A DNA stretch of 64,000 nt from JAEUIV01 sp033763795. GTDB lineage: Bacteria; Planctomycetota; Phycisphaerae; Phycisphaerales; UBA1924. Positions 54,645 through 63,040 of this stretch are shown here, one piece after another. The DNA is taken from positions 38,819 to 102,818 of the forward strand of contig JANRJV010000061.1 of assembly GCA_033763795.1 (NCBI GenBank). Reading direction: 5' to 3'. Position numbers and translations under genes: made by a program. Position 1 is the stretch's first letter. Each line of letters opens with the position of its first letter. Below the pieces are notes generated by a model. The model was not told the origin of the DNA. It saw nothing but the letters and a program-made list of their open reading frames with translations, and made no database searches.

Positions 54645-55124
54645 TCACCGCGCGCCGGGCTCCGGCGCCCGGACCCTGTCCATGCGCACCAGCCCGAACC
54701 CCGCGACCATCAGGGCCGCTCCCGATCCCAGAAAGACCCAGTCCCACACGGAGGGCCCGAGCCTTTCCACCACGTGGTGCACGTGCAGCACGTGATGATC
54801 GATCACGCCCTCGGTCAGGTTGAAGGCGCCCCATCCCATGATCATGGCGCCCGCGAGCGTCCGCCCCTGCCGCGGCACGTCCGACCGCTTCATCGCACGC
54901 CACAGGAGCCAGATTCCTGCGGCGGTCGCCAGCCACGTCAAGCAATGAAAGAGCCCGTCCCACACCATGTTGATCTCGAGATTCACGACCGTGTCGGGCG
55001 GTCGCTTCGCCGAGACCATGTTGTGGACCTGCAGGAGCTGGTGGAAGACGATCCCGTCGACGAACCCGCCCATGCCGATCCCGAGCGTCACCCCGGCCGT
55101 GATGAGAGGTCGAGTCGTTGTCAT
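54645..55124 (-). CDS. DUF2243 family membrane protein
   Basis: A 159-residue membrane protein with about four helices. It begins with the DUF2243 hallmark GIGMGGFVDGIVFHQLLQVH and contains WDGLFHCLTWLATAAG and WGAFNLTEGVIDHHVLHVHH. The many paired His residues (HHVLHVHHV) look like metal ligands, and such genes often travel with heme-copper oxidase assembly genes, as here. The function is not established; copper or heme handling is a reasonable guess from context. The ATG overlaps the upstream stop by four bases. Probably the last gene of the ctaB-led operon. Confidence 0.85.
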   Translation of the reverse strand: MTTTRPLITAGVTLGIGMGGFVDGIVFHQLLQVHNMVSAKRPPDTVVNLEINMVWDGLFHCLTWLATAAGIWLLWRAMKRSDVPRQGRTLAGAMIMGWGAFNLTEGVIDHHVLHVHHVVERLGPSVWDWVFLGSGAALMVAGFGLVRMDRVRAPEPGAR

Positions 55125-55390
55125 CGGTGATCGCGCCCTGAAGGATCCGCCGCGCGCCGGTCCGGGCAGACGTGCGACAGCGCCACCACAGCCGCGAGGA
55201 TCAGGAACGGCGCCGCGACCGCGGTGAAGTTCTCAGCGAGCGAGTCGTCGACGAGCCCGGCGCGCACTTCCGCCGCGCGCTCGCTCTCGCACAGCATGCA
55301 TCCGTCGGCCTCGGACACGCTCAGCAGCGCGGCGAGCAGAACGCTCGCGCCCACCCCAAGCAGCCGCACCGCGCGTGTGAGTCTCGGCAC
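55121..55390 (-). CDS. Small membrane protein with a CxxC motif
   Basis: An 89-residue protein. A signal-peptide-like or membrane helix (about 9-27: LLGVGASVLLAALLSVS) is followed by a short loop with CMLCESERA (Cys31, Cys34) and a second helix (about 55-73). The Cys pair after the first helix would face the outside. It overlaps the DUF2243 gene by four bases (ATGA) and lies 70 bases after the SCO gene. By neighbourhood it may help copper delivery or thiol redox in oxidase assembly. I do not recognise a named family. Confidence 0.7.
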   Translation of the reverse strand: MPRLTRAVRLLGVGASVLLAALLSVSEADGCMLCESERAAEVRAGLVDDSLAENFTAVAAPFLILAAVVALSHVCPDRRAADPSGRDHR

Positions 55391-55460
55391 GCTCTACAGT
55401 CACCCTTCGCCGTGCGAACAGGGTGAACCCGGCGCGAAAGCATCGTCAGACGAGCCCCCG

Positions 55461-56180
55461 TCAGTTGCCCGCGGGCTTCGACAACGCCAGCCGCCGCGCC
55501 AGCTCCGCGAGTCTTCGCGCCGGCCCCCATTCCAGCCCGGACTCCATGGCCAGCACCGACACATCGGGCCCGATCAGCAGCAGCTTCGTGGGGTGCACGA
55601 TGTTGTTCATCCGCCCGCCGTCGGGCAGCGTGATGATCAGGTTCGGATCGTCGACCAGCGCGAAACCCATCGTCGAGACGATCGACCGGACCACCGCCGG
55701 GTCGCCCGTCCAGAAGCTCCAGAGGGAGGGCTCCGCGCCCAGCCGCTCCGCGTGCGCTCGCAGCGCCTCGGGCGTGTCGCGCTCAGGATCGACGCTGATG
55801 CTCACGATGCGCACCGGTGTCCCGCGCAGTTCCTCCTGCAGCCGGATGATCTGGCTGTGCATGATCGGGCACGCCGTCGGGCAGTTCGTGAACGTGAAGG
55901 CGAGGATAGTGAACCGGCCCTTGAAGTCCTCGCGGCTGCGGGGCAAACCCGTCTGATCGACCAGCGCGAAGTCCGGGATGCGCATCGCCCCGGCGAGCTG
56001 CGCGTCGACCTCCAGCGGCGGCTCTTCCGCCTCCGCCCGGGCCGTCGCCGTCGGAACCCGCGTCATCGCCTGATACGCGAGGATCGCGACGCCGAGCGCG
56101 GCGAGCGCGAGCACGCCCAGCACCGCCGGGACCAGCAGCCCGCCCGGCCTCCCCTCTGAAGAAGGATTCACATCGCTCAT
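55461..56180 (-). CDS. SCO1/SenC-type copper chaperone (cytochrome oxidase assembly)
   Basis: A 239-residue protein with one N-terminal membrane anchor (about 15-37: LLVPAVLGVLALAALGVAIL) and a thioredoxin-fold domain. The copper motif is C-P-T-A-C in FTFTNCPTACPIM, and the distal His is in NIVHPTKLLLIGPD, so both Cu ligands are present. SCO proteins insert copper into the CuA site of cytochrome c oxidase, or keep its Cys reduced. It overlaps the ABC permease gene upstream by four bases, in the same transcript as ctaB. The fold region (FKGRFTILAFTFTN, VSISVDPERDTPEALRAHAE) is well conserved. Confidence 0.93.
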   Translation of the reverse strand: MSDVNPSSEGRPGGLLVPAVLGVLALAALGVAILAYQAMTRVPTATARAEAEEPPLEVDAQLAGAMRIPDFALVDQTGLPRSREDFKGRFTILAFTFTNCPTACPIMHSQIIRLQEELRGTPVRIVSISVDPERDTPEALRAHAERLGAEPSLWSFWTGDPAVVRSIVSTMGFALVDDPNLIITLPDGGRMNNIVHPTKLLLIGPDVSVLAMESGLEWGPARRLAELARRLALSKPAGN

Positions 56181-57022
56181 CCTGCCACGTCACTCCCAGG
56201 CTCGACCACGCCGCGCGCGATCGTTCTCCACGCGACAGCGAACATCGCCGCCGCGAATCCGATGACCCCGATCCAGTGCCAATGCGTCCCCGCCGCGCTC
56301 GGCGCGCCCAGCGTGCGCGCCATCGCGTTCACGCACCAGTGCAGCGGGTTCAGCCGGGCGACGAACCCCAGCCATCCCGCCGCCTGATCGACCGGGAAGA
56401 TGGCGCCGCTCAGGAGCCACGTGGGCATCAGCAGCATGTTCATGATGCCGTGAAACCCTGCGGTGGAGTTGACGCGCCACGCCGCCGCGAGCCCGAGGCT
56501 CGTCAGCGCGATCGCCGTGCAGGCCGCGACCGCGAACGCGCCGGCGTACCCCAGCGGGCCGGGGCTCAGCCCGGCGAGCGGCGCCCCGAGCAGCAGGATC
56601 GCGGCCTGCGCCGCCGCGATGACCGCCCCGCCCGTCACCTTTGAAAACACGATGGCCCACGCCGGCGCCGGACTGACCAGCACCGACTGCAGAAACCCCG
56701 CCTGGCGATCCTGTATGAGAGAGATCGCGGCAAAGATCGTGCTGAACAGCACCACCATCGTCGCCATGCCCGGCAGCAGAAAGGCCGCGTACCCCGCGGC
56801 CTCGCCGTCCGCCCCTGCATCACCGACCACCATCGCCCCCCCCAGCCCGGCGCTGGCGAACAGCCACAAAAGCACCGGCGTGCCGATGGAGGACGCCACC
56901 CGCGACGGCTGCCGAACAAATCGCCGCAGCTCCCGGGCGGTCAGCGCGAGCGCCGCCGCCACGCCGGACTCCCCATCACGTCCCTCCGCGACATCGGGCG
57001 TCAGCACGCTGGCAACGCTCAC
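56177..57022 (-). CDS. ABC-2 type transporter permease
   Basis: A 281-residue permease of the ABC-2 exporter class with six helices: about 45-63, 82-102, 125-150, 155-178, 185-210 and 245-268, including GMATMVVLFSTIFAAISLIQ and the ABC-2 landmark GFHGIMNMLLMPTWLLSGAI then FPVDQAAGWL. The start is GTG, overlapping the ATPase gene by four bases (GTGA). With the ATPase it forms an exporter of unknown cargo. Between ctaB and SCO, a role in heme or cofactor export, or in cytochrome assembly, is plausible but not shown. Confidence 0.9.
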   Translation of the reverse strand: MSVASVLTPDVAEGRDGESGVAAALALTARELRRFVRQPSRVASSIGTPVLLWLFASAGLGGAMVVGDAGADGEAAGYAAFLLPGMATMVVLFSTIFAAISLIQDRQAGFLQSVLVSPAPAWAIVFSKVTGGAVIAAAQAAILLLGAPLAGLSPGPLGYAGAFAVAACTAIALTSLGLAAAWRVNSTAGFHGIMNMLLMPTWLLSGAIFPVDQAAGWLGFVARLNPLHWCVNAMARTLGAPSAAGTHWHWIGVIGFAAAMFAVAWRTIARGVVEPGSDVAG

Positions 57023-58056
57023 GACACACCCTCCTCAGCGGCCTTCGCACCGCCCGCTTCGCCGAGCGCCCGGCCGCTCACCGCCATGTACACATCGCCC
57101 AGCGTCGGCGGCCCGACCGAAAAGCTCGCGCCGATCCCGACAAGGTCCCGCGCCGCGCTCCCGATGAGCGGCGCATCGCCCGCCGCCAGCGCCCGCGCGC
57201 CACTCCGCCGGACGTTCAGCCCCGCGCTCTCCAGCACGCCCGCGTGAGCAGCGTCAGCCGAGAGCACGACGCCGCCCAGCCTCGCGCGCAGATCGTCGGG
57301 AGCTCCGTCGGCCGCGATGCGTCCGTCGCACAGCATGACCACCCGGTCCGCACGCTCCGCCTCGTCCATCAGGTGCGTCGACATCAGCACCGTCAGACCG
57401 GCCGTGCGGACCAGCGAGCGGGCCAGCTCGAGAAATTCCAGCCGCGCCTCGTGATCCAGGCCGCTCGTCGGCTCGTCCAGAAGCAGAAGCCTCGGACCCA
57501 GCACGAGCGCTCGCGCAAGGTCCGCGCGCCGGAGCATTCCGCCCGACAACCTCCCCGCCCGCTCATCGAGCAACGCCGCCAGGCCGAACCTCTCCGCGAG
57601 AGCCGCCGCGCGCTCGTCGGCCCGGCCACGCGTCATCCCGCCGAGCGCAGCCTGCGTCCGCAGGTTCTCGCGAACCGTCAGCAGCGGGTCGAGGCCCGGC
57701 TTCTGAAACACGACGCCCAGCAGCGCCCGCAGGCCTCGCGCCGGCGGCACACCGGGGTGGATCTCGTACCCCAGCACCGTCGCCCGCCCCGACGAGGGCC
57801 GATCGAGCGTCCCCAGTATCCGCATGAGCGTCGACTTGCCCGAACCGTTGGGACCCAGCAGCGCGGTCCAGCCGCCCACCGGCAGCGAGAGCGACACGCC
57901 GTCCAGCGCGACCAGCTCTCCCGCCGCCCCGCGTGCCCCGCCCGACTTCACGCGATAGACCCGCCGGAGCGAATCGCAGCGAACCGCGGCATCGCCGGAG
58001 GTCGGCGCCCCGTCGCTCGACCGATCCGGCGCCCAGCGCAGCGCGGCGGAGCTCAT
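57019..58056 (-). CDS. ABC transporter ATP-binding protein
   Basis: A 345-residue ATPase of the ABC-2 exporter type. Walker A is LLGPNGSGKSTLM, the signature is LSGGMLRRADLARALVLGP, Walker B is LLLLDEPTSGLD, and the switch His is in LMSTHLMDEAERADRV. The last ~90 residues (about 255-345) are an accessory domain, as in many drug- or lipid-type exporters. It is paired with the permease that follows, overlapping it by four bases, and overlaps ctaB by four bases, so all four genes (ctaB, ATPase, permease, SCO) form one tightly coupled operon. Confidence 0.92.
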   Translation of the reverse strand: MSSAALRWAPDRSSDGAPTSGDAAVRCDSLRRVYRVKSGGARGAAGELVALDGVSLSLPVGGWTALLGPNGSGKSTLMRILGTLDRPSSGRATVLGYEIHPGVPPARGLRALLGVVFQKPGLDPLLTVRENLRTQAALGGMTRGRADERAAALAERFGLAALLDERAGRLSGGMLRRADLARALVLGPRLLLLDEPTSGLDHEARLEFLELARSLVRTAGLTVLMSTHLMDEAERADRVVMLCDGRIAADGAPDDLRARLGGVVLSADAAHAGVLESAGLNVRRSGARALAAGDAPLIGSAARDLVGIGASFSVGPPTLGDVYMAVSGRALGEAGGAKAAEEGVS

Positions 58057-59039
58057 ATGAACAGCCCGCCGGCTGCGTCGGCCACCATCGCCGCCAGCAA
58101 CACCGGCAGGTAGATGATCGACCCGAAAAACAGCCGCCGCGCGCTCGCATCATCGCGGCGCCGCAGCAGCCGCACCGCCAGCACGAGCATGGCGGCGCCG
58201 CCCGCCGCCGCCACCACGCCGTACACCCAGGAAAGCCCCGCGTCCATCGCCTTCAGAGGCGTGATCGACGCGACCACCATCACGACCGTCCAGAGCACGC
58301 TCGTCCACGCCGTCAGCACGCCACTCGGGTCCACCACCGGGAACACGCGGTGCCCGCCCCGCGCGTAGTCCTCGCGATACTTCCAGGCGATCGCCAGAAA
58401 GTGCGGGATCTGCCACGCGAACATGATTAGAAAGATCGTCCAGCCGCCCGCCTCGTCCAGACCGCGCAGCGCCCCCTCCGACGCCGCCGACCACCCGATC
58501 AAAGGCGGCAAGGCCCCGGGCACCGCTCCGACCCACGTCGCCAGCGGCGTGACGGGCTTCATGGGCGTGTACAGCACGATGTACGTCAGGATGGTCGCAG
58601 CCGAGACCGCCGCCGCAACGACGTTCGTCAGCAGCAGCAGCGCCCCCAGCCCGGCCGCCGACAGCACAACGCCCGCCACCACGCCGTGCCCGAAGCGCAT
58701 GCGCCCCGCCGGCAGGGGCCTCTCGCGGGTCCGGTGCATCGCGCTGTCGCGACGCACTTCCATCGCCTGGTTCAGCGCGTTCGCCCCCGCCGCCGAAAGC
58801 GCCGTGCCCAGCAGCGTTCCGGCCCCCAGCCGGATCAGCTCCGTGATCGGCAGGTCGCCCAGTCCGCGCCCCAACGCCGCCATCGCGAACCCCACCGCGC
58901 TCGTCACGACCACCAGCTTCACGATCCCCGGCTTGGTCAGTTCGATGATGTCGGCGGTGTTGACGCGCGCGCCCAGCCGCAGCGAAGGGTTCAGTGTGGG
59001 CGAAGCAGCGTCGGTCGGGGGGGCGGTCGCCGGATCCAC
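58053..59039 (-). CDS. ctaB: Protoheme IX farnesyltransferase
   Basis: CtaB attaches a farnesyl group to heme B to make heme O, needed by heme-copper oxidases. The 328-residue membrane enzyme has about eight helices, the prenyl-diphosphate site NALNQAMEVRRDSAMHRTRE (Asp-rich motif 1), RPLPAGRM, and the second motif in WKYREDYARGGHRVFPVVDP. I start at GTG 59039, which has GGAG six bases upstream; a TTG six codons earlier is the alternative. It leads the oxidase-assembly operon (ABC exporter, SCO, small Cys protein, DUF2243). tRNA-Arg begins 150 bases away on the other strand. Confidence 0.95.
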   Translation of the reverse strand: MDPATAPPTDAASPTLNPSLRLGARVNTADIIELTKPGIVKLVVVTSAVGFAMAALGRGLGDLPITELIRLGAGTLLGTALSAAGANALNQAMEVRRDSAMHRTRERPLPAGRMRFGHGVVAGVVLSAAGLGALLLLTNVVAAAVSAATILTYIVLYTPMKPVTPLATWVGAVPGALPPLIGWSAASEGALRGLDEAGGWTIFLIMFAWQIPHFLAIAWKYREDYARGGHRVFPVVDPSGVLTAWTSVLWTVVMVVASITPLKAMDAGLSWVYGVVAAAGGAAMLVLAVRLLRRRDDASARRLFFGSIIYLPVLLAAMVADAAGGLFI

Positions 59040-59188
59040 GGGGATCTCCGTGCACAAACGCCGGCGGGATGGGCCAAGGGAGGGGCTGTTCAGCCCGCCC
59101 GTTTCCCGCCGCGCCGGGGCCCAATGATACCCTCACACCCGCGCTCTCCCCCCGCCAGCCGCCCGGCATCGCTACTGTTGATCGTCCC

Positions 59189-59262
59189 GTCCCGGTAGCT
59201 CAGTTGGATAGAGCAGCCGCCTTCTAAGCGGCAGGTCGTGCGTTCGAATCGCACCCGGGACG
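59189..59262 (+). tRNA. tRNA-Arg (anticodon UCU)
   Basis: A 74-base class I tRNA. The acceptor stem is GTCCCGG with CCGGGAC and discriminator G; the D arm is GCTC/GAGC; the anticodon arm GCCGC-CTTCTAA-GCGGC gives anticodon TCT (reads AGA/AGG arginine); the T arm is GTGCG-TTCGAAT-CGCAC. CCA is not encoded. It lies in the gap between ctaB and lipB. No mobile-element signs were seen. Confidence 0.97.
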
Positions 59263-59274
59263 CTTCCCGCTCGC

Positions 59275-59988
59275 TCAGCCCGCGGCGGCCTCGCGCACCC
59301 GGCGCACCGCAGACGACAGACTCGCCGTCACTCGCTCCGCGACCTCGGGCATGTCCGGACACGCCGCCCCCAGCACCTTCTCCAGGCTCGTGACCCGCCG
59401 GCCCGCCAGGCCGCACGGCACGATCAGTTCAAAGTGCTCCAGGTCCGGCCGCACGTTCAGCGCCAGGCCGTGCATCGTCACCCACCGGCGAACCCGCACT
59501 CCCATCGCGCAGAGCTTCGCCACGCCGTCGCCCGCGGCCGCGGTCCCGCCGCCCTCGCGCACCCAGACCCCCGTCGCCCCGGCTTCACGATCGCCTTCGA
59601 CCCCCAGCCCGCGCAGCGCGTCGATCACCGCGTCCTCCAGCAGCCGCATGTAGGCGTGCAGGTTGAGCCCGATCGTGTTTAGGTCCAGGATGGGATAGAC
59701 GACCAGCTGCCCCGGGCCGTGGTACGTGACGTCCCCGCCGCGATCGGTTTCCGCGACTTCGATGCCGCGGGCACGGAGCACCTCGGGGCCGGCGAGCACG
59801 TTCCCCGCCGCGCCCGGGCGACGCGTCACCGTAATGACCGGCGGCACATGCTCGCACACCAGCAACCGGCCCGGCTCGGGAGATCCCCGGTCGCGGGCCG
59901 CCAGCACCTCCGCGTGATGGACCTTCTGCGCGTCCAAACCGGCGGCGTAGCTGACCTTTCCGAGCTGAACCACCGCGAGCGGCGTCAC
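59275..59988 (-). CDS. lipB: Octanoyltransferase (lipoate biosynthesis)
   Basis: LipB moves octanoyl groups from acyl carrier protein to the lipoyl domains of 2-oxoacid dehydrogenases, ahead of sulfur insertion by LipA. The 237-residue protein has the LipB signature RGGDVTYHGPGQLVVYPILD, the catalytic Lys in VAKLCAMGVRVRRW, and the catalytic Cys in ELIVPCGLAGRRVTSLEK. Length and motif order are normal. LipA is not in the window. The end is only 13 bases from the tRNA-Arg on the other strand, and the GT4 gene lies beyond its start on the same strand with a 23-base gap. Confidence 0.95.
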   Translation of the reverse strand: MTPLAVVQLGKVSYAAGLDAQKVHHAEVLAARDRGSPEPGRLLVCEHVPPVITVTRRPGAAGNVLAGPEVLRARGIEVAETDRGGDVTYHGPGQLVVYPILDLNTIGLNLHAYMRLLEDAVIDALRGLGVEGDREAGATGVWVREGGGTAAAGDGVAKLCAMGVRVRRWVTMHGLALNVRPDLEHFELIVPCGLAGRRVTSLEKVLGAACPDMPEVAERVTASLSSAVRRVREAAAG

Positions 59989-60011
59989 ACGAAGATCCTA
60001 GGCGGACCCCC

Positions 60012-61454
60012 TCAGGCCCGCGCCATGAGGTAGCGGTCCTTCATCGCCTCGGACGCCTGCGCATAGACGTCGATGCACTTCTGCGCCGCCCCGTCCCACG
60101 TCAGCCGCCTCAGCTCGAACTTGCCGTGCTCGCGCAAGGTCTGCGAGAGCGGCGGATGCCGCAGCACCGCGATGATCTTGTTCGCCATCTCGTTCACGTC
60201 CCAGAAGTCCACCTTCAGCGCGTGCGTCAGGACTTCCGACACCCCGGACTGCTTGGAGATAATCACGGGCACATCGTGCGACATCGCTTCCAGAGGCGCG
60301 ATGCCGAACGGCTCCGAAACGCTGGGCATCACGTAACAGTCCGCCATGCGGAAGACGCGGGCCACGTCCCGGCCCCGAAGGAAGCCCGCGAACAGGATCT
60401 TGTGCCCGATCCCCATCTCCGCCGCCAGTTCGATCATCCGCCGCGCCATGTCGCCCGAGCCGGCCACGATGAACTTCACGTTCTCGATCTTCTCAAGCAC
60501 GCGCTTGGCCGCGGCCACGAAGTACTCCGGGCCCTTCTGCATCGTGATCCGCCCCAGGAACAGCACGATCCGGTCCCGGCTCTCGATCTGGTCCTCGTCG
60601 GTCGGCTGGGGTCCGTGCTCGACGCCGTTGTACACGACCTCGACCTTCTCCGGATCCAGCGAGTACCGCGAGGTGCACACGCTCTTGGTGTAGTTCGACA
60701 CCGCGATCACCCGCACCGCCGCGTGCATGCCGCGCCGCTCGATGTCGTACACGCGCTGGTGCACGTGCTCGCCCGAGCGGTCGAACTCCGTCGAGTGGAT
60801 GTGCGCGATGAGCGGCTTGCCCGTCAGCGCCGCCAGGGCCATCCCCGCCGGATACGTCATCCAGTCGTGCGCATGAATGACGTCGAACGTCATGCCCCTG
60901 CACATCTGCACCACCAGCTTGGCGTACCGTTGGCTGTCGCCGATCACGTCCCCGTGGTAGTCGCTGCGCGCCGCCAGCGCCCGCGCCTCCGCCGGATCGA
61001 GCGGCGCCAGCCATGGATCGTCCTCGCCCACCCAGATCCCCGCCGCCCGCAGCGCCGCCTTCTCCGCGTCAGACGCCCGCGGCGCCGCCGGCTCTTCGCC
61101 GACCGGACCCGACGCGCTGTACGGGTTCACCCGCGTCGCAGGGATCCCGACGAACTCCGTCGACCGGAACCCCTCCATCCGGAAATGGACGCCCGAGGCC
61201 GCCGCCGCGCTCCCCCGCTGCTCCGCGATCAGCTTGGCCTCCGTCTCGCGGTCCGGGCTCACCAGCGCCACGTGCGACGCCACCGACCGGTCGACCGCCT
61301 TGGGCAGCACGAACGTCACCTGATGCCCCATGCGGTCGAGGGCCCGCGTCAGCCCGTAGCACGCCGTGCCCAGCCCGCCGCTGATGAACGGAGGGAACTC
61401 CCAGCCAAGCATCAGCACGCGCATGGTCCGTGGCTCGGTCGCAGCTTGCATCAT
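60012..61454 (-). CDS. GT4-family (glycogen synthase-like) glycosyltransferase
   Basis: A 480-residue GT-B enzyme. It opens with VLMLGWEFPPFISGGLGTAC, with the Gly-rich loop of starch/glycogen-synthase-type GT4 enzymes, then FDVIHAHDWMTYPAGMAL, an ILFLGRITMQKGPEYFVAAA-like acceptor region and the E-x7-E sugar-nucleotide motif in SEPFGIAPLEAM. A long, low-similarity insertion lies at about 75-170. It transfers sugar from a nucleotide donor with retention, possibly to an alpha-glucan or a lipid; a GH57 partner, common for such enzymes, is not present. Its first ATG overlaps the upstream stop by one base (TGATG). Confidence 0.9.
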   Translation of the reverse strand: MMQAATEPRTMRVLMLGWEFPPFISGGLGTACYGLTRALDRMGHQVTFVLPKAVDRSVASHVALVSPDRETEAKLIAEQRGSAAAASGVHFRMEGFRSTEFVGIPATRVNPYSASGPVGEEPAAPRASDAEKAALRAAGIWVGEDDPWLAPLDPAEARALAARSDYHGDVIGDSQRYAKLVVQMCRGMTFDVIHAHDWMTYPAGMALAALTGKPLIAHIHSTEFDRSGEHVHQRVYDIERRGMHAAVRVIAVSNYTKSVCTSRYSLDPEKVEVVYNGVEHGPQPTDEDQIESRDRIVLFLGRITMQKGPEYFVAAAKRVLEKIENVKFIVAGSGDMARRMIELAAEMGIGHKILFAGFLRGRDVARVFRMADCYVMPSVSEPFGIAPLEAMSHDVPVIISKQSGVSEVLTHALKVDFWDVNEMANKIIAVLRHPPLSQTLREHGKFELRRLTWDGAAQKCIDVYAQASEAMKDRYLMARA

Positions 61455-61903
61455 CAGTCGTTTTCCTCAGGCTTCATGTCGCCCAGTTCGCCGAACGCCG
61501 CGCTGTATCCGAGCATCGCTGCAAGCAGGGTCGGCGCGTCGGGGCTGGCGGCAGGGATTCTCGAAAGGAAGGTGAAGAGCTTGTCAGGATCCCGATAGTG
61601 CTCCACCTGAGCAAACGCCGGCCCGGAATACCCGTGGTCGACGGCGGCTTCAGCGATCAGTTCGCTCAGGTCATCGCCCGTCCACATCAGGTCGGCCTCG
61701 ATCGACTGGCTCACGTACCGCTCGCCGCACACCCAGGCGACGAACGCCCCCTTCTCGTCGAACCCGGCGCGGAACGCCGCCGCCGGGTTGGTCTTGGCAA
61801 GGGCGTGGACATAGCCCCCGCGAAGCTCCGCTCGACCGAAAGAGCCGGAGCGCTCGACGAGCGGGAGAAGCTGCTGGACCGCTGAGGATTGGGCCGGGGT
61901 CAT
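61454..61903 (-). CDS. Hypothetical protein
   Basis: A 149-residue soluble protein that I do not recognise. I start at ATG 61903; the open frame extends about 67 codons upstream, but that part is Arg/Gly-rich and overlaps the prmC start, so it is not convincing. The core is acidic and alpha/beta-like (QLLPLVERSGSFGRAELRGG; FDEKGAFVAWVCGERYVSQS; DADLMWTGDDLSELIAEAAV-like). It has no signal peptide or membrane helix. It overlaps the GT4 gene by one base, so translation is coupled and a shared process is likely. Function unknown. Confidence 0.7.
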   Translation of the reverse strand: MTPAQSSAVQQLLPLVERSGSFGRAELRGGYVHALAKTNPAAAFRAGFDEKGAFVAWVCGERYVSQSIEADLMWTGDDLSELIAEAAVDHGYSGPAFAQVEHYRDPDKLFTFLSRIPAASPDAPTLLAAMLGYSAAFGELGDMKPEEND

Positions 61904-62019
61904 CAAACTCACGGGCTTCGCAAGGGCATCACTTCGGCCGGACGCCGTGCGTCCGGGCCGCCCGGCCTGACCAGACGCCGGGCGGGGATCGTAGCGAGAC
62001 CGCCAGCTTACACTCCGGT

Positions 62020-63006
62020 ATGCGCCGACCGGCGACACCCCCCGGCACACAGGGACAGGGCGGCAACCCCACGCCGCCCTCCCCCCCGCCCCCCGCCGCT
62101 CCACGAGCCTGGACCACGCGGGCCCTGCTCCGCTGGATGGCCGAGGCGTTCCAGGAGAAGGGGCTGGACGCCCCGAGGCTGTCCGCCGAACTGCTCCTCT
62201 CCCACGCCCTGGGCTGCGACCGCCTCAAGCTCTACATGGACGCGGACCGGCCGGCCACCCCGATCGAACGCGACCTGCTCCGGTCCCTCGTGGCCCGGGC
62301 GCTGAAGCACGAGCCGGTGCAGTACCTCGTCAACGAGGCCTGGTTCTTCTCCCTGCCGTTCCGGGTCGATCGCCGCGTGCTCATCCCCAGGCCCTCGACC
62401 GAGGTCATCGTCGAGCATGTGCTCCAGCACGCGCGCGCCAACCCCGGCTTCGGCCCGGGCAACGCCTTCACCATCGCCGACGTCTGCACCGGCAGCGGAT
62501 GCGTCGCGATCGCCATGCTCAAGAATCTCCCCGGCGCCCGGGCCGTGGCGGTCGACATCTCTCCCGATGCGCTCGAAGTGGCGCAGGAAAACGCCCGGAC
62601 ACACGGCGTGAGCGACCGCCTCGACCTGCTCGAAGGCGACCTGCTCGAGCCCCTTGTCGGGCACCCCGGCGGGATGCAACTGCACTACCTCGTCTCGAAT
62701 CCGCCTTACATCCCCGATGACGAGTGGGAGAGCAATGACCCCGCAGTGGGCGTGGGACAGAACGTCAGGGACTTCGAGCCCGAGATCGCCCTCCGCGGCG
62801 GCCAGGACGGGCTGCGCTGCGTGCGCCCGCTGCTGTGCCACGGGCCCGCGCTCCTGAGGCCGGGCGGCCTGATCCTCGTCGAAGTCGCCACTTCCCGCGC
62901 GGACGAGGCTCTCGCCGTCGCTCGCGCGAACGATCTGCTGGAGCAAGCCGCCGTGCTCAACGATCACGAGGGGCTCCCGCGCGTGGTCGTCGCCCGGCGC
63001 CGCTGA
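62020..63006 (+). CDS. prmC: Release-factor glutamine methyltransferase (PrmC type)
   Basis: PrmC methylates the Gln in the GGQ motif of peptide release factors RF1 and RF2 (PrmB, its close relative, does so on ribosomal protein L3). The 328-residue SAM enzyme has motif I in IADVCTGSGCVAIAML, the catalytic NPPY in LVSNPPYIPDDEW, and an N-terminal helical substrate-recognition domain (about 30-110: LLRWMAEAFQEKGLDAPRLS). The RVLIPRPSTEVIVEHVL segment also fits the PrmB/PrmC pair. A Pro-rich head (residues 1-28) is unusual. prfA, which often sits before prmC, is not present here, so PrmB cannot be fully excluded. Confidence 0.88.
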   Translation: MRRPATPPGTQGQGGNPTPPSPPPPAAPRAWTTRALLRWMAEAFQEKGLDAPRLSAELLLSHALGCDRLKLYMDADRPATPIERDLLRSLVARALKHEPVQYLVNEAWFFSLPFRVDRRVLIPRPSTEVIVEHVLQHARANPGFGPGNAFTIADVCTGSGCVAIAMLKNLPGARAVAVDISPDALEVAQENARTHGVSDRLDLLEGDLLEPLVGHPGGMQLHYLVSNPPYIPDDEWESNDPAVGVGQNVRDFEPEIALRGGQDGLRCVRPLLCHGPALLRPGGLILVEVATSRADEALAVARANDLLEQAAVLNDHEGLPRVVVARRR

Positions 63007-63040
63007 GTTCCGCGGCGCGTCGGCCGGGGACCCGCCGGCG

